DNA of 64,000 nt from Archegozetes longisetosus (GCA_018873245.2 JAEMBT020000004.1:6248573-6312572), one strand, 5' to 3'. Shown: positions 33,498 to 46,772, numbered from the stretch's first letter. Translations and numbers: made by a program. The notes: generated from the letters alone by a model not told the origin.

Positions 33498-35316
33498 CAT
33501 CTAATCAGCATAATTTCTAACGAATATGTGCCAAAAAATATCAACAATTTTGTTCCTAATTAGATTGTATAAGTTTTTTGAACTTTTGGTTTCGTTTGAT
33601 GAGTCTATAATTAAATTCAATTCGGTTATTATTGAATAGTTTTTATAGAATTAAAAATTAAAAATTAAAATTTACTCTGTCAATACTAATTGTATAATAG
33701 ATGTGTATTGAAAGTGTTCTGTTTTTATTAATTATAGAAAAGTTTCAAAACTGCTTATCATTAATCTAATCATTTATAAGTCGTGTCTGAGGTTTTCCGA
33801 GTGATCTGATTTCAACTTTATCAAAATTTCTTAATATCAATTGTTAGAGTTTTAGTTCAATTAGAAATGATTACTTTTAATATTGTAATTATGCTCTTAT
33901 ACAATACAGCGACCAAATTGATATATAACTCTGCAAAACATATGGGAAAAGCGGTCATTATTTCGTTGAAAACTTGTCTTTTCCAGTATTCAATTTTTCA
34001 GATCAAAATTGTACCGAAAACCTAAGACACTGGCGATAAAGCAATAAATTTTATGTAAAACAATGCAATAAAAATGCGAGAATAACAAAATTGAATTCAG
34101 CTTAACTTAATTTGTTTGCCTATATAAGTATTTAGTTATAGTAGTCCTCAAATAATTCATTGATCGAGTAATGAAGATAAAGAAGAGTAGATGTTTTTAA
34201 AATTGTTATTTTAAATTTTCAATTGTGATAATTTGATTTTTGAAAATTTATTCACATCTCTCCACTCAATATAGGAACATTTATGCTTCAATAGCAATTG
34301 AATCAATAACTTGCATTTTCATTCTATTTCATTCTCTTTCAATTACCAACTAATCATTCTTCAAGTATATTCAGTTATCAAGTTCAACTTCAGTTAGTTT
34401 AATAAAAATTGATTTATCTTAACTTTACATCTTCAGTTGAGTCGAGATTACAACTGATTTTCAACTCGATTCTTAGTAAATCAGTTTGATTTGATCAAAA
34501 TGATTGTGTGTTTAAATGATGGTCATCTAAAATCTAAGAAAGAATCTGGCTCTAAATAAGGTTAGAACAAACTTATTGATTTCAGATTGTATTATAACTG
34601 TAAGAATGGTTTGATGAAATAATTACTTTGAGAAATTTTAAAAGAAAGATGAAGTTCATCTCTATAAGTGATGGACAGAAAGATTTGATAAGGGGTATCG
34701 TATATAACTTGTAAACAGTATTGTATAGATCATTAGGCACACATTGTTTAGAGTGGAAGACTGTTTAGAGAGAAGTTTTAGTTTGAGGACAAACTATTTT
34801 GCTAGATCGCTAACATGAATAGCAGGGATTTAATTTCGGTAATGTTGCTTCTGAGCTATTGGTTGGTAAGTGTAGACGATTTAGTAATGATCTCATGAGA
34901 CAGCTGCGAAACGCCTTCACTAATATACGAGTGTTTGTCATGACTATAATGCTTGTTTGCATTATGTTGTACCAAATATGATGGTCAGCAAAAACCAATC
35001 TTCTATTATTCAAACACTATTGCTATAACCAAATACTATATAATTTGGACACATTCATAATACATAATATCTGTTCCTTCAGTTTTTCTTAGTCAAGAGG
35101 TGGTAACGTAAACGTTCAATCCTTTAGTTTGAATTAGTACTGAATGAGTGGCCGAATAAGGGAGAAAAGCATTGGTAAGCAATTGATGTTAAGGTTGTGC
35201 TCACTTTATCATTGTGATAAATGATTAAATTAGAGCAAAAGCGTAATCAGATTTGCGTTGACTGGAGAGATAACTTCTAGGAGCTGTCGGCAGGGATTTC
35301 AGAGTTACTAGAGAAC

Positions 35317-35401
35317 GAACTTGGTTTCAATACAAACTGGCTTTCAATAGAAACTGGCTTTCAATACGAACTAGCTTTGAATAGAAACTGGGCTTCGATA
35401 C
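35317..35401. repeat. 17-bp minisatellite, 5 copies
   Basis: Units begin at 35317, 35334, 35351, 35368 and 35385, consensus AAACTGGCTTTCAATAC with alternating G/C at the last base and increasing divergence in the last two copies. No spacer. Confidence 0.9.
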
Positions 35402-37327
35402 CAAGTTGTGGGCGCGGGTATAGATTTCTCGACTTCTCCCATGCCTTCCTTTTTAACCTAATAAATAAATTCATAGTAACTGCTCATCCTAAATGTCTGG
35501 GATGCTCTTATTCCCTCGCATCTCTTATTATCATCTAACTGATCACTGCTAGAATGTGGGCAATCAGACTCTTTAGTCTGTATTCCCATGCCATCAATAT
35601 TTATCAATTAAGTCTTTCCTCAAACTATAATTAATTACAATATAAGGATAGTTAGCAAACTTTTCCAGCAAATCTTTTCATTCTATCAGACATTAACCAA
35701 TTGAACGTTGATCAAATCGATCAATCCTACAATATTTGATTATTTGAAAGAGATTCTCAAACATGATTTGGCGTCAATATAATCTTTTGGATATCTGACA
35801 AATTATTTCTCTTATCTGATAGTTGAAAGCTTTGTCTAAATCTGTGAATATATCTTATTAGAAAGGAAAGAATTGATTCGTTCAACTGTTTTTACTATCC
35901 TTGTACACTTAAAACTTAATAGTCCCCGATAGCAACAACAAAAAGTGGTTACTATATCAACCTTCGTGTGATGCGCATCAATTTGATCTGCAACTTACTT
36001 TCATTACTATAATGAACATTCTATAAGTTTGTTAATATCTCAACATATTACGGTCTGTTGCAAAGCGTGCCTTTACAACGCCCAACATCTTGCTCCTGTC
36101 GCCGATTGCTAAGCTTTTCAGTGTATAACTCATTTGAACAAATGCCAGATTCAAGTTAAAAGTTCAGATGAATGATACATTTTGAATCATAATTAACAAT
36201 AATAGAAATGAAAGCATTTAAAAGATAGATGAAACAAAGCTTTGTCAACTTAAAGCTGAAAAGAGAGCATTGAATATAGTGTTGTACTAAAGAGTATATT
36301 TTATGTTTTTATACTGCTCCTCGAGATTTTCCTATAGTTGAAAGGCTTGATAAAGCAGCGTTCAATGTATTTTAAGTTGATGGTTAGGTATAAGAGTTGA
36401 AAGTGACTCTTACGAGTTAGTTTCCAAATGAAGATTCGATTTGACTTTCACTCTCAAACTTATATTAGGAATCGTTACTCTTAAGCAATGTCTCCATTAA
36501 AGAGAGCCAATAAATTTAATTAGTTTTACATTTAAACCTAATCAAAAGAGACTGAACCAATTGACTAAAAGTGAAAGCCTTTCTCTCAGTATATCAGGTT
36601 CACCAAAATATACACATGAAAAGAACCAGCGATAGGGCTCAACAAAAGTAGTATTCATTGACTCTCAGCTTAACGCGGATCGGCATATGTGATCAACTTC
36701 TCCAAACAGATATTCGTTTTTCATCATTTTAACTTCAAATCATTGACTCCAACTCCAATTTTGCCCTTATTTCAAAAGAACCAAGTCTAACAACAATATC
36801 ATTACGATTTCTTTATAGATCACAAGCAATTCAATCAAACTATGACCAGATTAAATGAACTAAAAACTTCATCTTTATCTTTATTTGGAAATCACCAATT
36901 CATACAATAAGTTTTAGATGTTATTTTAACTATTTGTGAGGTTTTCAAAAGTTTGAAAACAAAACTTAAATCAATCACATATGAACTGAACTTAAGTATG
37001 TAAATAAACTGATGACAATCTCGACGGAATACCACGTCATTGATACTGCTAACAATTTTGTCTTTGAGCATTTCATTTATATATCTTTCACTTATGATCG
37101 ATTTGATAGTTTAGGTCTTGTTTAAATAATTATTGTAATTATTTCCGTTTAATAAAATCAAATAGAATTAAAGACTAGATTAATTGAAAACAACAACACA
37201 ATTGAAGAGAAGAATCATATTAAAACTATAAAACACAAACTATTACACTGAGTAAGATTGATTATAATTACAGTTAATTTATCAACAGGAATGCATTTGA
37301 TAATGAATAAGAGTTAAATTTGAAGAG

Positions 37328-40300
37328 CTACTGTTCTTTCTTAATACGTTGAGATGTCATACGATAGATGATGGAATCTCGTCCAGGGTCAATGTTCCAC
37401 ATGGCCACACTTATACCAAATACTGTAATGGCTATCACTATTGTGGTGAACGTCAACATAGCGAACGCGTTGTGAAAGTTAGAGTCGTATTGATACGCCA
37501 AATTCAAAACCGTATTATTTGCATTATTACTATCAGTGGTGTCTTTATTCTGTTAATGAGAGAAAAGGCGACAAAATAAATTTATGCAATAAAATAATGG
37601 ACTTAGTATTAAAGCTGAACACATTAACGCCAAATACGACTAAACTATGAACACATAGTCCCTGTGGACTCATTTGTCAATTCGTGACAGATATCAGTTC
37701 GCTATAGACACTGCGAGTCCCAAAGGCATTGGATGGCACACGAGACAAAAGTGTGATTCCAGATCCAGCACAAGGTAAATGTTGCCAAAGCAATCCAATT
37801 ATACCACATCTTTTGCCATTTCTACAAACTCTTGTTTGCCATCTCTACACTTTTGTTTCCCTCCAACAAATGAAACTTTCGCACAAATCCAATACATTAA
37901 CCAATTGTAATGTTCAACAAATAGCAGCTCATAAACCAAATAAAGACGACTAATGTTAATGCATTGCAAAATAAGTCTATAATATGACAGTATATGCTAT
38001 GATATTATGTCATTTGATGTGCATAAGAGCTGTAGCGATGCTAACGCGAACTTTGACACAATAACAATCACTCAATTGAGATGAGAAATCCATTAACGGA
38101 ATGCTATATTGCAAAGCAGAAAAACATGTAATGCATGAGGCAATGGATCCACATAACTATTCATAGCCATTCTCTATATGCCATTCTTATGATGGATAAC
38201 AGAAGTCTCATCAGAAGTGCTAAAGTATATCTCACTTTTTGAAAGCAAAATGAATCGCACAAATTGTCTCAACTATGAATAAGAGATGTATAGGAAATAT
38301 ATAAGGCATGTATAAGAGATGTATAAGCTATGCACGAGTTGTACATCGAGTACCCTTTCTTTCCAAAGGCTTACTTATTCCCTTTTCCATCATCTATAAT
38401 ACAAAACTAACTCTTTTCCATACAAGTTTCATATAATGCTATTTATTCTAATACTTTGAACAAAAGGTTGTAAAGCTATTACTTAACAAAATATCGAATT
38501 ACCAGAAAATCAAATACTTATAAAGTGATCAAACTTTTGGCTCAATGGACCACATTTACAAAAGCTTGCAAGTCTTCCTTACTTTAATACAGCTTTTAAG
38601 CTATAAAAATATTATTTGCTAAATGGATCAGAGGTTTTAGTAAAATGAGTTTGAAAAATGAAACTGTTTTAACATTTCGTAGATCATCTCATTATCTGCG
38701 AACTGATCAAACTTTTTAATAATAATCAAACTTCAAATTTGAATAAAAGCTTAAACAATGTAAATAATGCTTGCATTCATGTCTTAAATGAAAAAATAAT
38801 TTAAAAGCGCGATATTAGACGGCAAATAAAACTTCAATCAAAGCTCTCTCGAACCTCATAAATACGATACCAGTCTAAAGATAACTCAAAGACATAGGCA
38901 ATCAATTAATGGCAAACATAGCCTATAGACTAATATTTGAGTTTTCGCTTGTCAACGATAATATTAGACATGATATTATTTTCCCAAATAATAAAATGAA
39001 GGTTAAATAATGTGAAAAAAGATTACAAAAGCGAAATGGGATACAAAAATAACCAGGTAGTCAATTCAAAACAAATAATAACCTAAACTTCGAGCTTTTG
39101 TACGGAAACTTTCCATCGAATTGTTGCAGTTGACGCTTGAATTTAGTTCAAGTTTAAAATGATATTTAAACCAGATATAATGCTCTTTTAAAATTGCGTA
39201 ATCTATAACTAATACATGCAAACGTTCAAAGTCAAACTTTAATAGAAAAGTTTGAAAAAGTCGCTCTAATATTTTCTATTAAAAAAGAGTCAGTTCTATT
39301 TACCGCAAATAAATTTCTGGTTCTTCGCACTAAAGCGGGTGACATTTGGTCTTCCTCTATAGTTGTAATGATTACTTTATTGTCATACAGAGAACGCAAT
39401 TCTTTTGTTATCTGTTAATTGAAATAAGTTAAAATCTTTCAATTTTCTATTCATATATCATAAATAAGTGAATTTGATATAAACTCGCATCTCATTATTC
39501 AATAAAAACAAAATTCTCACCTCTTGCACTAGTTTGCCGACTAAACTACGGGCTTCTGCTTTGACACTATTGCTATAATTTGGGTTATCGACAATCTGTT
39601 CAAGACCTCTTATTTCGAACCAAAATACTGCACGAATGGGCCATGAATTGTCGTCATTAGAGTTCTTAACCTTTCTCAACTGTTATTAATAAAACAAATC
39701 AAATCCATTAATCCAATTTCTATGAATTAGATGCCAGAACTTACAGCAGTTAATATTTGTTTAATAGTTCCGATTTCGGTGATCAGCAATTTGATATTAG
39801 GATCGTTAACGTCTAAATTTTCACTAGTAACAAATTGCTTCAACTCATTATCCTTAAGGGCTTCAGAAAATCTTTCATCAGAAGTGACCGGAACATATCT
39901 CAGCAATAATTCATTTCCATTTACTTCATTGTCACTCAGATCCTGAAATTTGAGTTAAATAATTGAATTTGATTTGAAGTATTTATTGAATCAAAATTAG
40001 AAGAGAACTTCGAAAACAGAAGATTGTATGATACACATTTCTGTATTTCATTGTATAAATTAAGAAAATTGAATCAATTAGACTGAATAGCAATGATATA
40101 CCTCTTGAGGCAAATCTATTTTAACGAGGAATCGGGTTTTGTCAATAAATCTTCTATAAGTTCTTCTAGAAAGAATATCGAATTGATTGTCGATGTCTTT
40201 GGTCTAAAACAATAATTAAATAAATGTTGGAGTCAATTTATGGCAATCAAATCATTCATAGATTACCTCAAAAATTGGAAATTTATTAACTGAATCAATG

Positions 40301-40758
40301 ATATCGTAGTGACCGGCGATTCTTAAAGTGAGACTGGCTTTCGGTAATTCTAATACATTTGTGATAGCTTTAATTCCTTTCCAATTGATTGGCTGTTAAT
40401 TCAATTGAATATTAGAAGAAATTATTACTAAATATAATTATAAAATAAACAATAGTACAAATAATTAAATCAAAATTGCTTCATCACAGTCTACGCCCAC
40501 AAATGATTTATTACTAAATCGCACTAAACTTACCTCAGGTAAAGTGTATCCGAGAGTTAGTGACAGAAAATTTGCAATCGATGATGACTTGATGGGTTCC
40601 GATTCACCGAATTTGATCGAATCAGGACTATAGACTACTCGAAGAGTTGACTCATCAGTGCAATTGTGCAATTTTATATTCAATATTATTATCAACAGAA
40701 TAGAAGAGATCGCTATCAATAGTAAATCAAATTTAATTATTATTTCAACTTTTAACAT
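37328..40758 (-). CDS. ATP6AP2: ATP6AP2 / (pro)renin receptor, V-ATPase accessory protein 2
   Basis: Seven exons, every junction phase 0: 40534..40758, 40267..40392, 40102..40203, 39745..39942, 39521..39679, 39304..39411 and 37328..37549, total 379 aa (human 350). An N-terminal hydrophobic signal sequence (about residues 6-27) precedes the poorly conserved ectodomain, recognised by YSPDSIKFGE, SLTLGYTLPE and INWKGI. A basic RRTR site at 299-302 matches the conserved processing site of the family. The C-terminal fragment is strongly conserved: NLAYQYD, one membrane span (about 334-356), then WNIDPGRDSIIYRMTSQRIK and the end KEQ. Family role: V-ATPase assembly, lysosomal acidification, Wnt/planar polarity. 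The last four residues KKEQ fit the KKxx ER-retrieval pattern. The last intron (1754 bp) is far longer than the others (63-159 bp). Confidence 0.94.
37550..39303 (-). other. last intron of ATP6AP2
   Basis: 1.75 kb separating the ectodomain exons from the transmembrane exon. It holds a degenerate tandem repeat of ATGTATAAGAG-like units (about 38278-38332) and a 74-codon frame at 37729 that I do not accept as a gene. Confidence 0.65.
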
Positions 40759-41566
40759 TTAAATGACATGAAAATTAAAACAATAAATATTTAGTTACTT
40801 ACAACAATAATTAATTAAACTATTTTTATTCATTTTATCACTATAATCATTGAGTTTTTAAATAATCTAAAACTCAAAAATATATGTTACAATTTTAATG
40901 TTAAATACCAATCATTTATCTCGTGTTCTGTTCATAAATGACATAAACATTATTATAGAATTTTAAGCTGCAGTTTTGACTTAAAATTGACATTGCTTTT
41001 TGCAGTGTTTAGCTCAATTCTAATTCGTATCTGTTTCATTAACTACTCTTTTTCTATATTTTGCGACAATTTTATGCTTTCGATCTATATTTGATGGTAA
41101 ATTGCATTATTTGTTTAAGAAAAGCAATTATGGATATGCAGTTCATAGGCTTTGACAGGACAGAAGAGGCAGTTTTAAATTTAGAAGGATAAAAGTGAAA
41201 CATTTGCATAAATTCTATAAAGCAAAGGATGATCAATCTCTAGGTTTAGATTGTAGTCATGATAGTTAGCCAATTAGGGCACGAGTGGTCACAAGATATA
41301 ATTAATAGTTTTGTAAAATACTTTCAATCGTAAGTTTATTTTGACGTAACTTATAAACTCAAAACCTATAATCATTTTGCACGAAATAAACGCATTAATC
41401 CTATCATAATTGAGTTGACTCTTATTAAAAACTTTCTTAAAGTTTCAATATCAACATTGCATCGTTAAATATAAATTTTTATACATCAATATAATTATAA
41501 CATTTTAAATCTAAGATAATAGAGTGAAAGATACAAATTGGATGGCAATATGATTTGAAAATTGAT
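40759..41566. other. intergenic region, ATP6AP2 promoter side and USP37 3' flank
   Basis: About 800 bp, AT-rich, between two head-to-tail minus-strand genes. No motif stands out. Confidence 0.45.
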
Positions 41567-44079
41567 TTACTTATGAACATAGAAATAGCAATAACCGGAC
41601 GTTTTGCTAAACCTTTGAACTGACTCAAAATCAGTAAAACTAACTTCGTTGTCATCGCATTGAAACCAAAGCGAAGTCTCGATATTGTAGACATAACTAC
41701 TATAGTGGCCACCTGAAAGACTAGTTCCGTGATGACAGATAACAGCTACTAGTTGATACTTTTCAGTCTTTTCCTTTTCTACACCATTCTCACTCACTAA
41801 AATATTATTGTTTTCCTTGTTATCCTTGTCGTTCAGTGAGTTATTAGTTTGAAATAATTTTCTAACCACTGAATCTTCTCCATTTTCATTAGACACTGAC
41901 TGATGAGATACTTCTAATTCTTTACACATTTGTTTATTAGGTGACGAATGACATCCATTAGTTCTGTTTGTTTGATCGAAACCATTAACTTGTTGTAGTT
42001 GAGGGCAAGCGAGTGTTTTTTCTTCTGTCTGCATGACATTAGTGTCTAATTTGAGTTGAGGATTGTTTGCATCACTTAATATGGAACTTGTGTTTTCTGT
42101 TGGCTTTCCATTGAGTTCATTAAAACTACTATTTTGACAACTATCTAAATTCTCGAATGACATTTTGCGCACAACTGATGAAACTCTATCTGAAATCAAT
42201 ACATCCTGTAATCTAGAAACAAATTTTAAATGTTTTAAAATATTTTGTCAAGAACTTAGCTAAAAGTCGCTTACTTAGATCTATAAGGAGTCGCCAAAGG
42301 CGACGGTGCTATTAGATTAGTCATGTTCTCAGAGTTATTGTGCTTTAGAGGTAAATAAATATTTAGAGGAACATTCACTTCTTCGATACGTTTCGAACCG
42401 TCTTCTGTATATCTCCCGAGTTGTAAAAACAGAACTTTAGGCAGTTTTGTAAAATATTTATTCAAAACATTTTCATTAGCACCACAATTAGCAGAAACGC
42501 ACTGATGCGGTGTTGTCTCATCTTTCAAAAAGTGAAGAAACGCTGTTTGAAGAGAATTATCCTCTGGAAGACTTAAATACAATGCATGCGATTTTTCATT
42601 CTCTATTTTTGTTTTATTTTTACACTTTTTACAAGTGAGCGAGCCTCCGGTCTCAAATTCAAAATTTCTTGCAATAGGATTACTAATGTGAGGAAATTCT
42701 TTGCACAGTTCGAATTCTTCCATAATTGTGTCGATAACATGTCCAAAAAACTCTGCCGCATCTTGTTGTGTGTGTGTCTTAAAAGGACTCGACTTCTTTC
42801 CAACACACTCTTTCAAGATTGACAAATGACTTTCAACTTGATCGACAGAATAGCCTTCAACGCTATTTCTTAAGCCATCGTATTGATTGTAAAGATTCAA
42901 AAGACTTTCAGTCATTGAACAATCAAGGGATTGTTGTGAAACCCTTTTCAAATGATCGAATTTGTTTTTAAGATCTTCGATGAAAAATTTTAGCGCAAAT
43001 ATTGACTGAACGATTGAATTCATATAACAAGTATTCCCGAGATTTCTTAAACCTACTGGACTGTTTGGATCTAATATTTGAATTTCTAATTTATTACTAA
43101 AGTCATAGTCTCCACTTTCGACTAAGTCTGGCATTTGTACTTCATGAGAGACCGAATCAGTCACATCAAATAAATTCTTATTCACTTCAATCGGACTAAT
43201 GCACGATTGATCGCGGTTTCCAAAACTATCAGGACTTGTCGACCCATTCTTCATCTGTTTCGAACTTTTAGGTGTTGTTTGAAAATCATTTAATCGAAAA
43301 TTGCTTGCCTTCGAAGACAGCAATGGAGTCAGTTTTGTCTCTTTATTATTCTTAATGAATGCTCTTTTTGGTGGTGTCTCGAAATTATTGTCAAGTACTG
43401 GAGAATTAGATTTATGTTTAATGTAATCGCGTATGTCTTTCTGAGATGAAGATTTGGCATTTTTAGTAGTTGCATTTTCATCGTTTTCATCGTTCTCGTC
43501 ATTTTCGTCGTTATATTTGCGATCAGTTGTCGAACGTGGAGATTCTTCTGAAAGATTTTTCATATTTACTTTCAATCCGTCTATTGATCGCTTAATTGCT
43601 GGCGACTCAAAACCAATGTCTAATGGCCTAGATCTATAGCTTGTTTGATTTCCACCACGCATTGATTTTTGGAAACTTTTACTCTTCAACGATATTCGAG
43701 GCTCTGGTTATGTATTAAATTGATTAATGAAACTAATATTTAATTTATTGACTAAGAAAATAAAAATGTTTGATAACTGACTTGAACTCGACCCCGAACT
43801 TAATCCCGAGCTCAATTGTTTGCACTCGTGCTCCGATAGAAATGAGTTGTTAGGAAAACTATTATTAGAAACGTAGAACTTTTCGGTTGTGTTTGGACAC
43901 GATCTCGAAGTTATGCTGAGAGGAGTTTGACATGAATTCTCATCATTCTTATTCAGACTATTAACTTGTTTCCTTCTTCTCGGAATTTCATTTTCATCAC
44001 CGAATAAATCATTAGTTCTTCTGCGAACCGGTTGGCTACCGTAAAACGATTTTGGATCGATTCCCGACTTTCTCGACAT
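41567..44079 (-). CDS. USP37: USP37-type ubiquitin-specific protease
   Basis: Three exons: 43782..44079, 42275..43703 and 41567..42212, total 790 aa. The USP catalytic domain has the Cys box VGLRNLGNTCYMNSIVQS (Cys325), THTQQDAAEFF, two zinc-like pairs (CKKC and CVSANC) and the His box SLSGGHYSSYVY (His745) followed by CDDNEVS. The end SGYCYFYVHK matches the SGYIFFYMHK ending of USP37/USP29/USP26. A long low-complexity insert rich in Asn, Ser and Glu splits the domain. It contains a KEN box (DNKENNN, Lys708), in a similar context to the KEN box of vertebrate USP37, an APC/C-Cdh1 target that stabilises cyclin A. I see no UIM segments, which vertebrate USP37 has, and the protein is shorter (790 versus 979 aa). 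An NDE triplet repeat lies at 164-176. Exon 1 uses a GTCAGT donor. Confidence 0.87.
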
Positions 44080-45445
44080 CGTCCAAACGATTAATAAATA
44101 TTTAAGAATTTATAAACTTATGTAAATAACAATTATTCTTATGAAGGCAATCCCAAATATCGATTAATGCTTTGATCAAAGAATTCAATTGAAGCCAAAC
44201 GAACCTCTAAACGAGTTTTATTTAATAAGCGATGATTTAATTTCAAATCCAATTCAGAACTGATTTTTCATATGATTTAATGAACTTTAAATTCGATTAA
44301 ACATTAGTTTAAAGTCAAATACTTATAAAAACAAAGTGGATAACGAGATGATTATCTGTTTTTGTGTTACATTCGCGCCAATAGTCATGTAAAAAGAGCG
44401 CGATTTTCAGTCGAATCCATTATTATTATTATTAATTATGAAAAGTAGATATTTGAACCAATTTGTACGATTGATAAGATGAAATGAATTGTTTAATGAT
44501 TAATTACTAGACTTTTAATTAGTTATTAATGAATAAACATCTCTTTAAATACTTAATAGATTTAAATGGAGTTAGCGACAAATAACGTGAACTAAAGTAA
44601 CATTTGAGCCCGTTCTCAAAGCACACAAATACAGAACGAAATTTGGGTACCTTTTGGTTTAAATCTTAATTCAACACCTGGTCTTTAGAGTTGTTAAATC
44701 AATGCTAATTGAGAGCAGTATTTTAGATCTTAGTTTGATTAATCAGATACACAACTAATGAATGAATTTCGCTTAATCATAATTGTAATTAACTAATTAA
44801 TTAAATGAATTTGTTAGGAGTTCAATCATATTTATATTGAAAGAGATTCAACTTGAGAGCCAAAAAGATTGTCAGCTATGAATATATAATTAATTAATAG
44901 TATTGTGACTAAAATTTTCTTTTTATAGTTTTTATTAATGAATAATTGAAATATTACTTATCTGGTTGATATTCTAAGTACTAAATTATGATTGGCTATG
45001 TTTTGAGACTTGCAAAGTTAAAAACTAATAACCGGTTTCTTAAAACAGTTTATCGTTTTCTAATTAGAAATCAAATAATTTGCTCTATTTAGCAATCAAT
45101 GTAGAAAAACAAAACGATAATTATGAATATTGAAACCTTAATGGATTTTCTTATTTGTACAAATATTTTTCATAATATATTTAATGGAAATATATTGATG
45201 CGTAGTTCTAATGGTGTGGTAAACTGCTGTCAACATCAAAGTTTTCTCGTATATGATGAACTGTCTCATAATTTTAGGATTACTTTACTATCAAATTTCA
45301 AGTAATTATAGTAACGATATATCTGAATGAGTCGACACTTAGGAAATTTCGCACAAAATGTCGTTTAAATAACAATAAACGATAAAAACAAAGTTTGAAT
45401 CAATTAATGAAAACTTGAAATCAGATTAATTAAGTGATTGAAAAC
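44080..45445. other. intergenic region between divergent USP37 and SNX24 genes
   Basis: About 1.4 kb of AT-rich DNA containing the 5' ends of both genes. A 60-codon frame at 45123 has no recognisable features. Confidence 0.45.
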
Positions 45446-46096
45446 ATGTTTCGTGTACTAATACCTAAATGGGAATCATGTGAATCAAATGGCAATCATT
45501 TTGTAATGTATTTAATTCAAGTTTTCAATACTAGTGAAGGAAAATGTGATACAGTCCGGAAAAGATATCGAGATTTCCATAAATTAAATAAGGAAATTAA
45601 AAAACTGATAACAGTTTCATCAGTATTTCCACCAAAAAAAGTAAGAAATAATATGAACCAGAAATTTATTGAACAAAGACGTGAAGCACTAGAGAAATAC
45701 CTGCAAAGTATACTAAGAATGGATATAATCCCTCGGCAAGTGCTGCAATTTCTAAATGTGTCGAATGATCTGATTTTACGACTAGAGAGGGAACAACTCT
45801 TACCGTCACTTGACTCAAGCAACATGAATCATAACGATTATATTAATAATTGGAATCATAATCTCTCATCAAAAGTCAATTCTGAGAGAATCTCTTGTGA
45901 TGAAAGCCGTTTGAAGGCAATTAATCCAATGAAATACTCGTCAAATTCATACCCAATGATAGCGTTCAAACATGATATCAACAATATATGCTGTTCAACA
46001 ATATCGCAAAGAAGTAGCAGTTGTTCATCACTCCACGACATAATCATCAACGGAGTAATCGATGGTTTTTATTATTGTGATTTGCAAGTAATGTGA
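45446..46096 (+). CDS. SNX24: sorting nexin 24/22-type PX-domain protein
   Basis: Intronless, 216 aa (human SNX24 169 aa). The start MFRVLIPKWE parallels the family start M-V-IPS and is preceded in frame by TAA at 45431. The PX domain spans about residues 1-115: VRKRYRDFHKLNKEIKK carries the phosphoinositide-binding Arg-Tyr motif, followed by VFPPKKVRN and EQRREALEKYLQSIL, then QFLNV. A Ser/Asn-rich linker is longer than in human. The C-terminus INGVIDGFYYCDLQ mirrors the SNX22/SNX24 ending EGVLHGIFYPHLQ, which settles the subfamily. PX-only sorting nexins bind phosphoinositides on endosomal membranes; the specific role of SNX24 is poorly known. Confidence 0.88.
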   Translation: MFRVLIPKWESCESNGNHFVMYLIQVFNTSEGKCDTVRKRYRDFHKLNKEIKKLITVSSVFPPKKVRNNMNQKFIEQRREALEKYLQSILRMDIIPRQVLQFLNVSNDLILRLEREQLLPSLDSSNMNHNDYINNWNHNLSSKVNSERISCDESRLKAINPMKYSSNSYPMIAFKHDINNICCSTISQRSSSCSSLHDIIINGVIDGFYYCDLQVM

Positions 46097-46122
46097 GTCT
46101 GATTGAAATTATAATACGACTT

Positions 46123-46162
46123 ATGACATGCCATGACATGCCATGATATGGGATGACATGAC
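46123..46162. repeat. 10-bp tandem repeat, 4 copies
   Basis: Unit ATGACATGCC at 46123, 46133, 46143 and 46153, the last two diverged. It starts 26 bp after the SNX24 stop, so it is probably in the 3' UTR. Confidence 0.85.
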
Positions 46163-46770
46163 ATAAAGCTTTGATAAGTTAAAGCTGAAGTGCCATAAAA
46201 GAGAATCTGAAAAGTATATCAATATGAATTTTAGTCTTAATAAGTGTTTTAGAAGAATTAATTTTAAGAACAAATACTCAATTGTTATAGTTATGCACAA
46301 CTAGAATCTAAATGTTATAAGTATAGTATATTTAGTACAAGTTATAGAGATATATAATTAATTTAATGGATACCGAAAATTTTATAACACCATAATATTA
46401 GATGACATTGTGATAGCTTTTGTGTTTTGATTCCTATTCAAAGAAATGTACTTTTTATTGAAGTTTATTAACAGAAGTTTGTTAAAACTCTTATAACGCT
46501 TGAGTGATATTTAAATTAAAATAGTATTAAAGTGTAAACTATATTGAATGGTGTAAAAGCATGATTAATGAAACCGAAATGGGTGTGAGTTAGCGGTGCA
46601 TCGTTTGAACACAATCAGCGGGTGGGGGAAGAGGGCGGGGGAGCACAGGACAGACTGAATCAGTTGCACAAATGGCTATAAGCAATGTAGAGATCGATTG
46701 GGATTTATCCGATGGCATAGATTTGCACAGATTGCTAGTAATAGGAGAATAGCAAATACTTGGTTGACGT

Positions 46771-46772
<2 letters not shown>

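Larger units (their letters stand above)
33457..37327. other. 3.9-kb gene-free region between SHOX and ATP6AP2
   Basis: Convergent genes flank this stretch. No family-level coding signal seen; one 17-bp minisatellite is listed separately. Rest AT-rich and unremarkable. Confidence 0.5.

Noticed and set aside
37729-37953. 74-codon frame inside the ATP6AP2 last intron ending near a GTAAAT donor-like site
   Set aside because: Its first part looks coding-like, but there is no family similarity, no acceptor and no start context; it reads as chance.
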